Shown: piece after piece, positions 1 through 9,677 of the stretch
Numbering within the stretch: the first letter of the stretch is position 1
Layout of the letters: each line of letters opens with the position of its first letter
From: Campylobacter gastrosuis
Lineage (GTDB): Bacteria > Campylobacterota > Campylobacteria > Campylobacterales > Campylobacteraceae
Length of the DNA: 64,000 bases
NCBI RefSeq assembly: GCF_030249845.1
Contig: NZ_JANURM010000002.1
Span: 186,001 to 250,000 of the forward strand
Direction: 5' to 3'
Notes under the pieces: model-generated
The model's input: the letters and a program-made list of their open reading frames with translations, nothing else
The model's database searches: none
Told to the model about the DNA's origin: nothing
Made by a program: the position numbers and the translations under genes

Positions 1-151
1 TTGCGATTGAGTTGTGATATGAAAGCACCACGTTGTCTTTATTTTCAAACGGCGAAACACGCACGATATCTTGCGGTGCGTCATTGAAATTTATGCTATC
101 TGCCAATAAAAACGTAGCACTTATGATTGAAATAAGCGTCAATTTTTTCAT
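1..151 (-). CDS. htrA: HtrA/DegP-type periplasmic serine protease, N-terminal end only
   Basis: Only the first 50 codons are inside the window; the gene continues past the left edge. The start ATG has an AAGGATAG ribosome-binding site just upstream. The product begins MKKLTLISIISATFLLADS, a typical signal peptide, followed by SINFNDAPQDIVRVSP and then VLSYHNSI, which matches my memory of the start of Campylobacter HtrA. HtrA is a periplasmic chaperone/protease that degrades or refolds misfolded envelope proteins. The divergent cbpA-hspR pair next to it is the same arrangement as in C. jejuni, which supports the call. The catalytic triad lies outside the window and cannot be checked. Confidence 0.8.
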   Translation of the reverse strand, partial: MKKLTLISIISATFLLADSINFNDAPQDIVRVSPFENKDNVVLSYHNSIA

Positions 152-181
152 TCTCTATCCTTAAAAAGTAAAATTTTTGAA

Positions 182-187
182 ATTATA
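182..187 (-). promoter_or_regulatory. Probable sigma70 -10 box for htrA
   Basis: A perfect TATAAT reads leftward about 30 bases before the htrA start. Campylobacter sigma70 promoters depend on the -10 box and usually lack a clear -35, as here. Confidence 0.5.
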
Positions 188-257
188 AAGCCTAGTTTAT
201 AATGAAAATTTAATAATTTTATTTTGTATGGTAAATTTCTAAGAAATTCTTGCCAAA

Positions 258-278
258 CTTGACTTGCTAAGACTAAAC
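258..278 (+). promoter_or_regulatory. HAIR-like operator, probable HspR binding site
   Basis: CTTGACT, seven bases, then ACTAAAC. The HspR/HAIR consensus is CTTGAGT-N7-ACTCAAG, so the left half matches 6 of 7 and the right half 5 of 7 with exact spacing. It ends 8 bases before the -10 box of cbpA, covering the -35 region, where a repressor would block RNA polymerase. HspR is encoded in this operon, so this would be autoregulation. Confidence 0.65.
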
Positions 279-286
279 TTTTATGA

Positions 287-292
287 TACAAT
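287..292 (+). promoter_or_regulatory. -10 box of the cbpA-hspR-kefB operon
   Basis: TGATACAAT gives an extended -10 (TACAAT) 33 bases before the cbpA start, directly downstream of the HAIR-like operator. Confidence 0.55.
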
Positions 293-322
293 AACGCCTA
301 ATTATAAAAAATAAAAGGATAG

Positions 323-1198
<876 letters not shown>

Positions 1199-1201
1199 AA
1201 A

Positions 1202-1573
1202 ATGCAAAACTACGATGAGCCACTATATCTAATCAGCGTCGTTGCAAAGGTGCTTAGCATACATCCGCAAACCCTGCGTCAATACGAGCGAGAGGGGCTT
1301 TTAGAGCCATCTCGCACAGAGGGCAAAATGCGACTTTATTCACAACGTGATGTTGATAGAGTTAAGATGATTTTAAGGCTAACAAGGGATTTAGGCGTAA
1401 ATTTAGCCGGCGTTGATGTGATTTTAAAGCTAAAAACGCAGATTGATGAGTTTGAAAGCACGATAAATGAGCTAAAAACCCAGCTAAACAAACAAGGCAC
1501 AATCCCCTCAAAAAAGGCACTTGTAAAGCACAAAAGCAAATTTGACATAATCTTTTACGAGGATAAGAAATAA
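1202..1573 (+). CDS. hspR: HspR heat-shock repressor (MerR family)
   Basis: A 123-residue MerR-type regulator. Residues about 8-78 form the winged helix-turn-helix, with the HPQTLRQYEREGLLEPSR stretch typical of HspR and the KMRLYSQRDVDRVK wing/helix region. A short coiled coil (about 85-112) would dimerise it and a lysine-rich tail follows. In Campylobacter and Helicobacter HspR represses chaperone operons, often with DnaK as co-repressor, and regulates its own operon. It follows cbpA by 3 bases and overlaps kefB by one base (TAATG). Confidence 0.93.
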   Translation: MQNYDEPLYLISVVAKVLSIHPQTLRQYEREGLLEPSRTEGKMRLYSQRDVDRVKMILRLTRDLGVNLAGVDVILKLKTQIDEFESTINELKTQLNKQGTIPSKKALVKHKSKFDIIFYEDKK

Positions 1574-3207
1574 TGGATCATTTTTTGATTGCATTTTTAT
1601 TAACAATCTTTTTAAGTATCATTTTAAATGTATTATTTAAAAGATTTGGCATACCAACAATAATCGGCTACATCGTAACTGGCGTGGTCATCACCTACGC
1701 TTTTGACTTTAAAAGTAGCGAGCATTTAGCCGAAGTAGCGGAGTTTGGCATCGTTTTTTTAATGTTTACTATTGGGCTTGAATTTAGCTTTAAGCACCTG
1801 ATGAGTATGAAAAAAGAGGTCTTTTTAAACGGCAGTTTGCAGGTTTTTGTCAGCGGACTTTTACTTGCTGTTTTTGTGTTTTATCTCTTAAATTTAACCG
1901 AGCAAGACGCCATAATCGTGGGCCTAGCCCTCTCGCTCTCATCAACAGCAATTGTGCTTAAAATCCTAAACGACACGAAAGAGATATCGCAAATTTACGG
2001 CAGAAAAGCACTTGGAATTTTGCTATTTCAAGATATCGCCGTAATCCCAATCCTAATTATGATTGATATTTTTAGCTCAAAGCAAAGCTCACTGACTGAG
2101 CTTTTAACTCACACATTTTTAGGTGCGGTAGGACTCATCGTGCTTATGTATTTTTTAGGTAAATACATAATTAACTGGCTATTTTACAAGGTCGCTAAGA
2201 CAAATTCACAAGAAATTTTCATTGCTACGATTTTATTTTTAGTCGTTGGCTCAGGCACGTTAGCTCACGAGTTTGGCTTTTCGTTCTCGCTTGGGGCGTT
2301 TTTAGCCGGTATGATGATGGCTGAAACTGAATACAAACACCAAATAGAATCCGACCTAATACCTTTTAGAGATCTGCTTTTAGGGCTGTTTTTTATCAGT
2401 ATCGGTATGCAAATAAACCTAAACCTAATCGCTCAAAATTTCTTGATGATTTTAGCCATTGTGGCTGGTTCTATGGCTGTTAAAATCGTTGTGATTTTTG
2501 CGATTTTAAAGTCGTATTTAAGCATTAGAGTTTCGTTTAAGACGGCTGTAACGATATGTCAAGTCGGCGAGTTTGCCCTAGCGGTCTTTGGACTTATGGT
2601 CGCTCGTGGTATGTTAGAGGCTAGTATCGCTCAAATTTTAATCGCTTCAAGCGTGATTTCAATGTTTCTAACGCCATTTATCCTTAAAAATTTAAATCAA
2701 ATCGCTGATTTATTTGAAAAAGAGGTGGATATTGAGCCAGAAGAGAGCATAAAACCGCAAAAACTACGCGATCATATCGTGGTTTTTGGCTACGGCGCGC
2801 TAGGTCAAGAGGTGGTTTTACGCCTAAAAGAGAGCGGACTTGTTTATATCGCACTTGAAAGCGATATAAATTTAGTAGAGCTAGGCAGGAGTCGTGCTGA
2901 AAATGTCTTTTTAGGCAGCGTCTTTCAAAAAACGACCTTTGATAACGCCTGCATAAGCGACGCAGCCGCCGTAATCGTAACGATCTCAAACGAGCAAAAA
3001 CTTGAAATCATCGTAAAAAACATAAAAAGCTACGCAAATAATATTCAAACAATCATCAAAGTAAGTGGCGATGAGCGGTGGTCGCTATTTGATGAGCTGG
3101 GCGAGAATTTTCACTTCGTAAAAGAAGAGGCAGCACTAGCAAAGCTACTGGTGCACGAGTCGCTTCAATGCAAGATTGATAAAAATCTAGGTAAAATTTA
3201 TAGGTAG
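1573..3207 (+). CDS. KefB/CPA2-type cation/proton antiporter with RCK domain
   Basis: A 544-residue monovalent cation:proton antiporter of the CPA2 family. The first 375 residues or so hold about a dozen hydrophobic segments of the Na+/H+ exchanger fold, including FGIVFLMFTIGLEFS and the SLSSTAIVLKIL stretch. A TrkA-N/RCK regulatory domain begins at about 395 with HIVVFGYGALGQ, a nucleotide-binding glycine motif. KefB proteins export K+ or Na+ in exchange for H+; the ion is not decided by sequence. It overlaps hspR by one base, so it belongs to the heat-shock operon. A strong hairpin terminator follows at 3211-3235. Confidence 0.88.
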   Translation: MDHFLIAFLLTIFLSIILNVLFKRFGIPTIIGYIVTGVVITYAFDFKSSEHLAEVAEFGIVFLMFTIGLEFSFKHLMSMKKEVFLNGSLQVFVSGLLLAVFVFYLLNLTEQDAIIVGLALSLSSTAIVLKILNDTKEISQIYGRKALGILLFQDIAVIPILIMIDIFSSKQSSLTELLTHTFLGAVGLIVLMYFLGKYIINWLFYKVAKTNSQEIFIATILFLVVGSGTLAHEFGFSFSLGAFLAGMMMAETEYKHQIESDLIPFRDLLLGLFFISIGMQINLNLIAQNFLMILAIVAGSMAVKIVVIFAILKSYLSIRVSFKTAVTICQVGEFALAVFGLMVARGMLEASIAQILIASSVISMFLTPFILKNLNQIADLFEKEVDIEPEESIKPQKLRDHIVVFGYGALGQEVVLRLKESGLVYIALESDINLVELGRSRAENVFLGSVFQKTTFDNACISDAAAVIVTISNEQKLEIIVKNIKSYANNIQTIIKVSGDERWSLFDELGENFHFVKEEAALAKLLVHESLQCKIDKNLGKIYR

Positions 3208-3210
3208 TTT

Positions 3211-3235
3211 GGTTTTAGGGATTTACCCTAAAACC
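3211..3235 (+). terminator. Terminator after kefB
   Basis: GGTTTTAGGG and CCCTAAAACC form a 10-bp perfect stem around a 5-base loop, followed by TGCTTTTTATTTTT. It lies 3 bases after the kefB stop and separates it from the convergent acpS. Confidence 0.8.
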
Positions 3236-3265
3236 TGCTTTTATTTTTAGCTTATATTTTTTAGA

Positions 3266-3616
3266 TTAAAAATACTCCAAAAACACAATAGCAGCGGCAA
3301 ATCCAGCGTCGTGAGATATACTTAGGTTTGCGTTTTTTATCTTGAAATTTTGCATAATTTTACCTGAAAAGCTTAAAATTGGAGCGTTTTTTGCATTTTT
3401 TGAAATTTTAATATCCAAAAACCCACACTCAACGCCAATGCCAACGCCAAGTGCCTTGCTAGCTGCCTCTTTTGCAGCCCAAAACCCAGCCAAGCTCTCA
3501 TCGCTTTTAGCCAAAATAATCTCATCATCACTTAAAAAGCGTTTTAAAAAATTCTCTCCAAAACGCTCTTTAAGCCTAGAAATTCGTGAGATTGCGACAA
3601 TATCAATGCCTATCAT
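3266..3616 (-). CDS. acpS: Holo-[acyl-carrier-protein] synthase
   Basis: A 116-residue phosphopantetheinyl transferase that transfers 4'-phosphopantetheine from CoA to apo-ACP for fatty-acid synthesis. The family signatures are all present: [12 protein letters not shown] at the N-terminus with the Mg-binding Asp, [14 protein letters not shown] with the catalytic Glu and Lys in the middle, and SISHD near the C-terminus. Length is normal for AcpS. It overlaps fliL by 4 bases (ATGA), the same fliL-acpS pairing as in C. jejuni, and is the last gene of the leftward block. Confidence 0.95.
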   Translation of the reverse strand: MIGIDIVAISRISRLKERFGENFLKRFLSDDEIILAKSDESLAGFWAAKEAASKALGVGIGVECGFLDIKISKNAKNAPILSFSGKIMQNFKIKNANLSISHDAGFAAAIVFLEYF

Positions 3617-4149
3617 TGCACCACAAAATCGGTAAAATAAATATTTTTGATATATCCGTCGCTTAAAACTTCATTTATCGTGCCTACAATCTCATCTTTT
3701 AACTTATCCTTGCCCTTTGCCGTGCTAACCTCTTCAAAGGTTTTTGACGAGAGTGTGCGGATAATAATATCCCTTAAAAGTGCCTTTTTCTTATCAAGCT
3801 CAGGTGTTAGCGTTTCGGCGCTTTGCTCTAAATCTATCTTTGTTTTTAAGAAGCGTGAGCCGTTTTCGCTTAGCAAATTTACGATAAACTGATCAAGTGG
3901 ATAAATTGGACCCATATTCATAAAGTCGCTACTTCGTTTGCCCGGTTGCCTATTTTGTGGTGCTGGGGCTTGTGTGGTTTGCTGTTGTTGCGTATTTGCA
4001 GCCATTTGAGCATTTTCATCATCGCCAGAAAGTAAGAACACAATAAGCCCACCAACAACCAGTAAAAGCACGAAAACAACGCCAATTACTGCGATAATCA
4101 GCCCCTTACCGCCCTTTTTTTCTTTGATCTCTTTTACTTCATCTGCCAT
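3613..4149 (-). CDS. fliL: Flagellar basal body-associated protein FliL
   Basis: A 178-residue single-span inner-membrane protein. A charged cytoplasmic N-terminus leads into one membrane segment at about 15-39, then a Gln/Ala/Pro-rich linker (about 48-70) and the periplasmic FliL domain (about 80-178). That domain has the typical [21 protein letters not shown] opening and ends in IYFTDFVVQ. FliL surrounds the stator at the motor and supports torque under load. A leftward TATAAT at 4172-4177 suggests its own sigma70 promoter rather than a flagellar sigma factor. Confidence 0.93.
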   Translation of the reverse strand: MADEVKEIKEKKGGKGLIIAVIGVVFVLLLVVGGLIVFLLSGDDENAQMAANTQQQQTTQAPAPQNRQPGKRSSDFMNMGPIYPLDQFIVNLLSENGSRFLKTKIDLEQSAETLTPELDKKKALLRDIIIRTLSSKTFEEVSTAKGKDKLKDEIVGTINEVLSDGYIKNIYFTDFVVQ

Positions 4150-4171
4150 TTTTTCTCCTTAAATTTTCATA

Positions 4172-4177
4172 ATTATA
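4172..4177 (-). promoter_or_regulatory. -10 box upstream of fliL
   Basis: GTGTATAAT reads leftward 23 bases before the fliL start, between fliL and hemC. An AAGGAGA ribosome-binding site follows. Confidence 0.5.
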
Positions 4178-4185
4178 CACAAATT

Positions 4186-5124
4186 TCAAATCTTAGCCGC
4201 CATAGCCTCAGCCCTAGCTAAAAGCTCTTTTGCACCACGAGCGATAAATTCATTAGCAAAATCCCTGCCAGCACTCTTAAATTCAGCCTTTTTAACGACT
4301 TTTTTATCCTTTAAATACTCGCTACCATCTGGCATACCAATGATAGCCATTATCGTAATGCTATCGTTTTCTAGCCTTGCATTTACACCAATTGGTGCTT
4401 GACAACCGCCATTTAGTGTGGCTACAAAATCACGCTCAATTGTCGTTTCAACCACGGATTTTTCATCATTTAAAAACTCAACTTTTTCTAAAATTTCTGC
4501 CCTTTTTACCGCCTCAATGCCAAGCGCACCCTGCCCCATCGCAGGGATCATCTCATCAAGCTCAAATGGGACAATAAATTTTACTTCGTTTTCTAAATTT
4601 AGGCGATTTACACCGGCTTTTGCTAGGATTATGGCGTCAAATTCGCCCTCTTTTAGCTTTCTTAGCCTTGTTTGGACATTGCCACGAAGCGAGATAATCT
4701 CTAAATCAGGGCGTTTAATAAGTAGTTGCATACGACGTCTAAGGCTTGTCGTGCCGACCCTTGCACCACTTGGCAGGTCGCTAAAAGTGGCGTATTTCTC
4801 GCTTAAAAAGCTATCTCTGACATCCTCTCTTGAACAAACCGCAACAAGCGCAAGTCCATCTGGGAATTCCACCGGCACATCTTTTAAGCTATGCACGGCT
4901 ATGTCGCTCTCGTTTTTTAGCATACTCTCTTCAAGCTCTTTTGTAAAAAGTCCCTTGCCACCGATCTTTGCAAGTGGTGTGTCAAGTATAACATCGCCCT
5001 TTGTTTTCATACCTATTAACTCTACGTTTAAATTTTCGTGCTTTTTGGTTAATAAATCCTTAATATGTTCGCTCTGCCACATAGCAAGGACGCTTTTTCT
5101 AGTTGCAATTTTTATCGTTTTCAT
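4186..5124 (-). CDS. hemC: Porphobilinogen deaminase (hydroxymethylbilane synthase)
   Basis: A 312-residue enzyme that joins four porphobilinogen molecules into hydroxymethylbilane, the third step of haem synthesis after glutamyl-tRNA reductase. Conserved features visible are ATRKSVLAMWQ at the start, HSLKDVP in domain 1 with the catalytic Asp, SLRGNVQTRL, and LNGGCQAPIG with Cys241 that anchors the dipyrromethane cofactor. The start has an AAGGA site 8 bases upstream. It overlaps the preceding small gene by 26 bases. hemA lies in the same leftward block, as in C. jejuni. Confidence 0.96.
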   Translation of the reverse strand: MKTIKIATRKSVLAMWQSEHIKDLLTKKHENLNVELIGMKTKGDVILDTPLAKIGGKGLFTKELEESMLKNESDIAVHSLKDVPVEFPDGLALVAVCSREDVRDSFLSEKYATFSDLPSGARVGTTSLRRRMQLLIKRPDLEIISLRGNVQTRLRKLKEGEFDAIILAKAGVNRLNLENEVKFIVPFELDEMIPAMGQGALGIEAVKRAEILEKVEFLNDEKSVVETTIERDFVATLNGGCQAPIGVNARLENDSITIMAIIGMPDGSEYLKDKKVVKKAEFKSAGRDFANEFIARGAKELLARAEAMAAKI

Positions 5125-5476
5125 CTGAAAAATCCTTTTTAAAATTCTTTAAACTAACTCCGACGTTTTCGCCTAAAAGCTCGTTTCTAACGCTCTTTTG
5201 GCTCTTTAAGTCAATCATATCGCTTACAATCAAATCGCCATTTACAAAAAACAGCTCGTTTTTGCTTATCATTTTATTTAGCCCTAAAATTTTTAGCTCC
5301 AAATTGACAAAATAGGCTGAAAATTCGCTGTTTATCTTTAAAATTTTCGTGATTTTTATATTATTTACTTTTATATTTTCGTTTTTTTCGTAGCTTTTTG
5401 CCAAAAAGCCGTGAAAATTTACATTTGCAAATAAAAAATTAACGAATATTAGGCTTATCGTCAATAATCTCAACAT
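5099..5476 (-). CDS. Small secreted protein of unknown function
   Basis: About 125 residues if started at the ATG at 5476, which has a GAGG site 6 bases upstream. That start gives MLRLLTISLIFVNFLFANVNF, a clean signal peptide; starts further upstream would put a run of extra methionines ahead of it. The mature part (FHGFLAKSYEKNENI, then a mixed beta-rich sequence ending in KKDFSDENDKNCN) has one Cys near the C-terminus. I do not recognise the family; a remote likeness to the dimerisation part of DsbC-type proteins is only an impression. It overlaps the FxsA gene by 38 bases and hemC by 26, so translation is tightly coupled. Confidence 0.65.
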   Translation of the reverse strand: MLRLLTISLIFVNFLFANVNFHGFLAKSYEKNENIKVNNIKITKILKINSEFSAYFVNLELKILGLNKMISKNELFFVNGDLIVSDMIDLKSQKSVRNELLGENVGVSLKNFKKDFSDENDKNCN

Positions 5477-5837
5477 CAATAACCTCATCATCATATCTAA
5501 AATTTTGATTTCTAGTATCATCTTTTGGCTTAATTAAAATTGAAGCAAGAGCGATTATTAAGCCAAAAATGTCGCTTAAAATTCCAGGCATTAAAATCAA
5601 AAAACCGCCAAAACCAACGCCAAAAGAGCTAAAAATAGAGCCTAAACTGCTTGAAACTAGGCTATTTTTTAAATTTTCAAAGCCGATTTTAAAAATCAGA
5701 AAAAAGCCAAGCACACCGCTTAAAATCGCCTCAATAAAATACGAAAAAAAGCCGTAACTATCAATGTAAAAGTAAATAACGATAATTTCGGCTATCAAAT
5801 AAAATGGTAAAATTGAGCCAGAAAATCTAACTAGCAT
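5439..5837 (-). CDS. FxsA-family membrane protein
   Basis: A 132-residue inner-membrane protein with about four hydrophobic segments and the FxsA-type glycine-rich core GFGGFLILMPGILSDIFG. FxsA of E. coli is known for relieving phage F exclusion; the normal role is not established. The acidic tail (residues about 103-132, RYDDEVIDVEIIDD) is typical of the family. It overlaps proS by 7 bases and the next gene by 38. C. jejuni has a membrane protein at the same place between proS and hemC. Confidence 0.8.
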   Translation of the reverse strand: MLVRFSGSILPFYLIAEIIVIYFYIDSYGFFSYFIEAILSGVLGFFLIFKIGFENLKNSLVSSSLGSIFSSFGVGFGGFLILMPGILSDIFGLIIALASILIKPKDDTRNQNFRYDDEVIDVEIIDDKPNIR

Positions 5838-7531
5838 AATCTCTCTTTAAGCACTTTTAGGGCATCGCTAGCTTTTATTAACTCTTTGTTTAATCCAGCC
5901 CTTGTAATTAGCTCAACATTGCCCTCATTTAGGCTTTTGCCAACCACAATGGCGTAAGGGTAGCCAAGCAACTCATAGTCGTTTATCTTTACGCCAAAGC
6001 GTTCGTTCCTATCATCAATCATCACGTTTAGCCCTGAATTTATGGCGTTTTGATAAAGTTCGTTTGCAAATTTCACACCCTCTTCATCTTTTAAATTTGA
6101 GATGATTATCATAGCGTCAAACGGCGCACACTGCTTTTGCCACACACAGCCCTTTTCATCGTGACTAGCCTCAATCATAACGGCAATCAAACGGCTAACA
6201 CCAATGCCATAACACCCCATCATAAACGGCTTTGCCTTGCCGTTTTCATCTAAAAATGTGGCATTCATCGCACTTGAATACTTATCGCCAAGCTGAAAAA
6301 TATGCCCTACTTCAATGCCCTTAGAAAGCTCTAAATTCCCACCGCAATTTGGGCATTTATCCCCACTTTTAACAGCCACTAAATCCTTAAATCTATCATC
6401 TTTAAAACTGCTAACGCTAACTCCGATAAAGTGATAATCTATCTCATTTGCACCGCAAATCATCTGTGTGTTATCTTTTAGCTCTTTATCAATGAAAAAT
6501 TTCGCATTTAATCCCACTGGACCGCAAAATCCAGCCACAATCCCAGCATTTTTAATCTCATCCTCACTAGCATCAACAAGCTCTAATGCCCCGCACGCAT
6601 TTTGTGCCTTTGTATCTTCAAGCTCATCATCGCCACGCACAAAAAATACGATGATTTCGCTGTTATCAGCATAAATTGCCTTTTTAATAACTGCCTTTAT
6701 CGTATAAAATTCACTCACTCTAAACAGCTCTGAAACTGCCTTAATCGTCTTTGTGTTTGGAGTGTGAAATTTAAACGGCTCAGCCTCTGGGACATCGCCA
6801 TAAGGGGCTTTTGGTTGACGCCTTGCAGCCTCAACGTTTGCGGCATATTTACAGCTATCACAGCATAAAATATCGTCCTCGCCGTTTTTTGTAAGCACCA
6901 TAAATTCCTTGCTCCCACTGCCGCCAATCGCACCGCTATCAGCCTCAACCGCACGAAAATTTAGCCCAAGTCTAGTGAAAATTTTTGAGTAAGTCGCCTC
7001 CATTAAATCAAACTCACGCCTTAAATCATCGGCATTTGCGTGAAAGCTGTATCCGTCCTTCATAACAAACTCACGCCCACGCAAAATCCCAAATCTAGGT
7101 CGTGCCTCATCTCTAAATTTTGTGTTGATTTGATAAAGATGAAGTGGGAGCTGTTTGTAGCTATTTACCTTGTTTTTTACCATTGCCACGGCACTCTCTT
7201 CGTTTGTTGGGCTGATTACAAAGTCATTTTCTTTTCTATCTTTAAAACGCAAAAGCTCCTTGCCAAAAACGCTAAAACGACCGCTATCACGCCATAAATC
7301 AGCGTTTGTAACCACGCTAAAACTAACCTCTAACGCACCAGCTTTATTCATCTCATCACGCACTACGTTTGAAATTTTATCAAGCATAATCTTGCCAAGC
7401 GGTAAAAAGCTGTAAAGTCCAGCGCCGTTTTGTTCTACAAAACCGCCACGCACCAAAAATATATGGCTTGGCAAAGTGGCGTCTTTTGGGGCTTCTTTTG
7501 TTGTGGGTGCATAAAATTTAGAAAATCTCAT
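5831..7531 (-). CDS. proS: Prolyl-tRNA synthetase
   Basis: About 566 residues, a class II aminoacyl-tRNA synthetase of the bacterial type with an editing insertion. Motif 2 (FRDEARPRFGILRGREFVMKD region), motif 3 (CYGIGVSRLIAV) and the long YbaK-like insertion between them are visible. The anticodon-binding domain (DAMIIISNLKDEEG to the end) closes the protein. The ATG at 7531, with GGAG 6 bases before it, gives MRFSKFYAPT, the usual start; an upstream start would add seven unlikely residues. It lies inside the last 14 bases of hemA, so the genes are translationally coupled. Confidence 0.96.
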   Translation of the reverse strand: MRFSKFYAPTTKEAPKDATLPSHIFLVRGGFVEQNGAGLYSFLPLGKIMLDKISNVVRDEMNKAGALEVSFSVVTNADLWRDSGRFSVFGKELLRFKDRKENDFVISPTNEESAVAMVKNKVNSYKQLPLHLYQINTKFRDEARPRFGILRGREFVMKDGYSFHANADDLRREFDLMEATYSKIFTRLGLNFRAVEADSGAIGGSGSKEFMVLTKNGEDDILCCDSCKYAANVEAARRQPKAPYGDVPEAEPFKFHTPNTKTIKAVSELFRVSEFYTIKAVIKKAIYADNSEIIVFFVRGDDELEDTKAQNACGALELVDASEDEIKNAGIVAGFCGPVGLNAKFFIDKELKDNTQMICGANEIDYHFIGVSVSSFKDDRFKDLVAVKSGDKCPNCGGNLELSKGIEVGHIFQLGDKYSSAMNATFLDENGKAKPFMMGCYGIGVSRLIAVMIEASHDEKGCVWQKQCAPFDAMIIISNLKDEEGVKFANELYQNAINSGLNVMIDDRNERFGVKINDYELLGYPYAIVVGKSLNEGNVELITRAGLNKELIKASDALKVLKERLC

Positions 7532-8783
7532 CTTTATCTCCATTAATGTCAAATACGTATCTCATCGCTTCTGCGATTTCTAGGGCGTTTTGCTTGTCTG
7601 AAAGTGCCTTTAAATTCATAGTCATCGGGTGTAAAAACGCCTTAAAAACTTGGTGGATAAGGCGGTAAGCTTCATCTTTGTCGGAATTTTTAAGATAGCC
7701 CTTTTTTATCGCCTTTTCTAGCTCATTTTGGGCGCAAATTTTTGCCTGTTCTCTAACGGCTTTAATGAGCGGTGTGCTGATATTTTGCTTTATAAATTTT
7801 AAAAACTCGCTCGTGTAAGCACTAACTAACGAGTAGGCAACGTGGGCTTGTTCTTCTCTTAATGCTAAATTTGTCTTTACAATCTGGTCTAAATCATCAA
7901 CACTAAAAACGCTAATCATCTCGTTTGGCGTCACGCTAATATCACGAGGGACGGCGATATCAAAAAAATATCGCTTGAAATTTACTGGTTTAATCATCGC
8001 GTCTGTGATGATTGCGTGTGGGGCTGAGGTGCCTGAAAATATCAATTCGTGGCTGTTTATAAACTCTTTTAGCTTTAAAATGCTCTCAAAACCAGCATTT
8101 TCTCCAAGACTATCAACCAAAGCCAAGGCGCGATCCGTGCTTCTGTTTAAAATCACAACCTTTGCTTTGTGGGCGATTAGGTGCTTTGCAGCTAGCTCAG
8201 CCATCTCCCCAGCTCCTACAATCACGGCAGTTTTGCCTTCAAGAGTGCCAAAAATTTCTTCTGCTTTTGCCACTGCTACGCTTGAAACTGATACTGGATT
8301 TTTTGAAATTTGCGTTTCGTTTCTTACCTTAGCAGCACACTTTGTGGCAAACTCAATGGCTTTGCTTAAATACTCGGTGCAAAATCCGCTTTGTGCAGCA
8401 AATTTAAAGGCTGATTTTAGCTGTCCGACAATCTGCGTTTCGCCAATAACAAGGCTATCAAGCGAACTAGCCACAGAAAAAAGATGATGAATGGCACCGC
8501 TATTTTCAAAAATATCAGCCCGCTCAAAAAGCTCATCCTCAAAAACGCCAGAGCTAATGGATAAACAACGCATAATGTGCGATGAGCTGGGGGCTAGGTC
8601 GCTTACGTAAGCTAAAACTTCAACCCTATTACAGGTGCTTAAAACCATAGCTTCAATGATATTTTCGTTTGATTTTATGAGCTTTAAAATTTGCGTTTTT
8701 TTATCATCAGTGTCAAGGGCGAGTTTTTCACGCACACAAATATCGGTGTTTTTATGCGTAAAACTGATATTTAAATAGTGCAT
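7518..8783 (-). CDS. hemA: Glutamyl-tRNA reductase
   Basis: A 421-residue NADPH-dependent enzyme that reduces glutamyl-tRNA to glutamate-1-semialdehyde, the first committed step of the C5 haem pathway. The catalytic Cys is residue 51 in LSTCNRVEVLAY. The nucleotide-binding domain begins at about 178 with AVIVGAGEMAELAAKHL, and the helical dimerisation domain fills the C-terminus. It overlaps the polyprenyl synthase gene by one base and proS by 14. hemC is in the same leftward block. Confidence 0.96.
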   Translation of the reverse strand: MHYLNISFTHKNTDICVREKLALDTDDKKTQILKLIKSNENIIEAMVLSTCNRVEVLAYVSDLAPSSSHIMRCLSISSGVFEDELFERADIFENSGAIHHLFSVASSLDSLVIGETQIVGQLKSAFKFAAQSGFCTEYLSKAIEFATKCAAKVRNETQISKNPVSVSSVAVAKAEEIFGTLEGKTAVIVGAGEMAELAAKHLIAHKAKVVILNRSTDRALALVDSLGENAGFESILKLKEFINSHELIFSGTSAPHAIITDAMIKPVNFKRYFFDIAVPRDISVTPNEMISVFSVDDLDQIVKTNLALREEQAHVAYSLVSAYTSEFLKFIKQNISTPLIKAVREQAKICAQNELEKAIKKGYLKNSDKDEAYRLIHQVFKAFLHPMTMNLKALSDKQNALEIAEAMRYVFDINGDKDEIF

Positions 8784-9670
8784 TAAAACTCCCTATCTAT
8801 CATACTTGTTACGATTTTGCTTAGCTCAGCATTGCCATTTACGGCATTTAGCGAGATTTGGGCTAAATTTTTAGCTTCTAGGATTGTTTTTTCTATGATT
8901 TTATGTCGCCCTAAATGCTCTTTAATCCATAAAATTTCATCATTATTTAGGCTTTTTGCGTGAAAGCTTTTTAAAATTTCACGCTCGTTTTTGTCTAAAA
9001 TTTCATATAAATAAATGTAAGGCAGAGTAGTTTTGCCCTCTTTAAAGTCGTTTAAATTTGGCTTACCTAGTGTTTTTGCATCCTGCGTGATATCTAAAAT
9101 ATCATCAACTATCTGAAAGGCTAGACCTAAATTTTTACCATAAATGCCAAAGCTCTCATCATCAAACCCAGCCAAAATCGCCCCGCACCTAGCACTAGCT
9201 TCAATTAAAACAGCGGTTTTGTAATAAATCATCTGCATATATTTTGTGGCGTCATCGTTAAAATTCTCGCTTAATTTAACATCCATTAACTCCCCAACGC
9301 TTAAAAGCGAAACGGCATTTGCGATGATTTTAGCGATTTTTGGGCTAAAATTAGTAAGCTCATAAAAGCCCTTTGAGTATAAAATATCGCCAAGCATTAT
9401 TGAGTTTTTAACGCCAAAAATGGCATTTATACTAGGCTGTCCTCGCCTTGTGTTTGCCTCATCAATCACATCATCGTGAAGCAAGCTAGCAAGATGAATA
9501 AGCTCAATAATCGCACAAAGTCTTAGGCTTGTTTCATTTTCGTTAGCTATTTTTAAAATGAGCTTTGAACGCAATTTTTTGCCAGAGCTAATGTGTTTAA
9601 ACATTTTTGTTGCTTCATCATAATTTAGCTCGTTTATAAACTCAAACATAATCTTATCAATACTATCCAT
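8783..9670 (-). CDS. Polyprenyl diphosphate synthase (trans type)
   Basis: A 295-residue all-helical prenyltransferase that extends farnesyl diphosphate with isopentenyl units to make the side chain of menaquinone. The first Asp-rich motif is in LLHDDVIDEANTRRGQPSIN and the second in FQIVDDILDI, both intact. Small residues ahead of the first motif fit a long-chain product, but chain length cannot be read with certainty. C. jejuni has the equivalent gene beside hemA and proS. It overlaps hemA by one base. Confidence 0.9.
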   Translation of the reverse strand: MDSIDKIMFEFINELNYDEATKMFKHISSGKKLRSKLILKIANENETSLRLCAIIELIHLASLLHDDVIDEANTRRGQPSINAIFGVKNSIMLGDILYSKGFYELTNFSPKIAKIIANAVSLLSVGELMDVKLSENFNDDATKYMQMIYYKTAVLIEASARCGAILAGFDDESFGIYGKNLGLAFQIVDDILDITQDAKTLGKPNLNDFKEGKTTLPYIYLYEILDKNEREILKSFHAKSLNNDEILWIKEHLGRHKIIEKTILEAKNLAQISLNAVNGNAELSKIVTSMIDREF

Positions 9671-9677
9671 TTTAATC

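Noticed and set aside
4418..5128. A 236-residue plus-strand open frame opposite hemC
   Set aside because: hemC carries every expected motif on the minus strand. The frame opposite is serine/phenylalanine-rich with no domain.
7975..8487. A 170-residue plus-strand open frame opposite hemA
   Set aside because: It is fully inside hemA, which is intact; no known motif or start site supports it.
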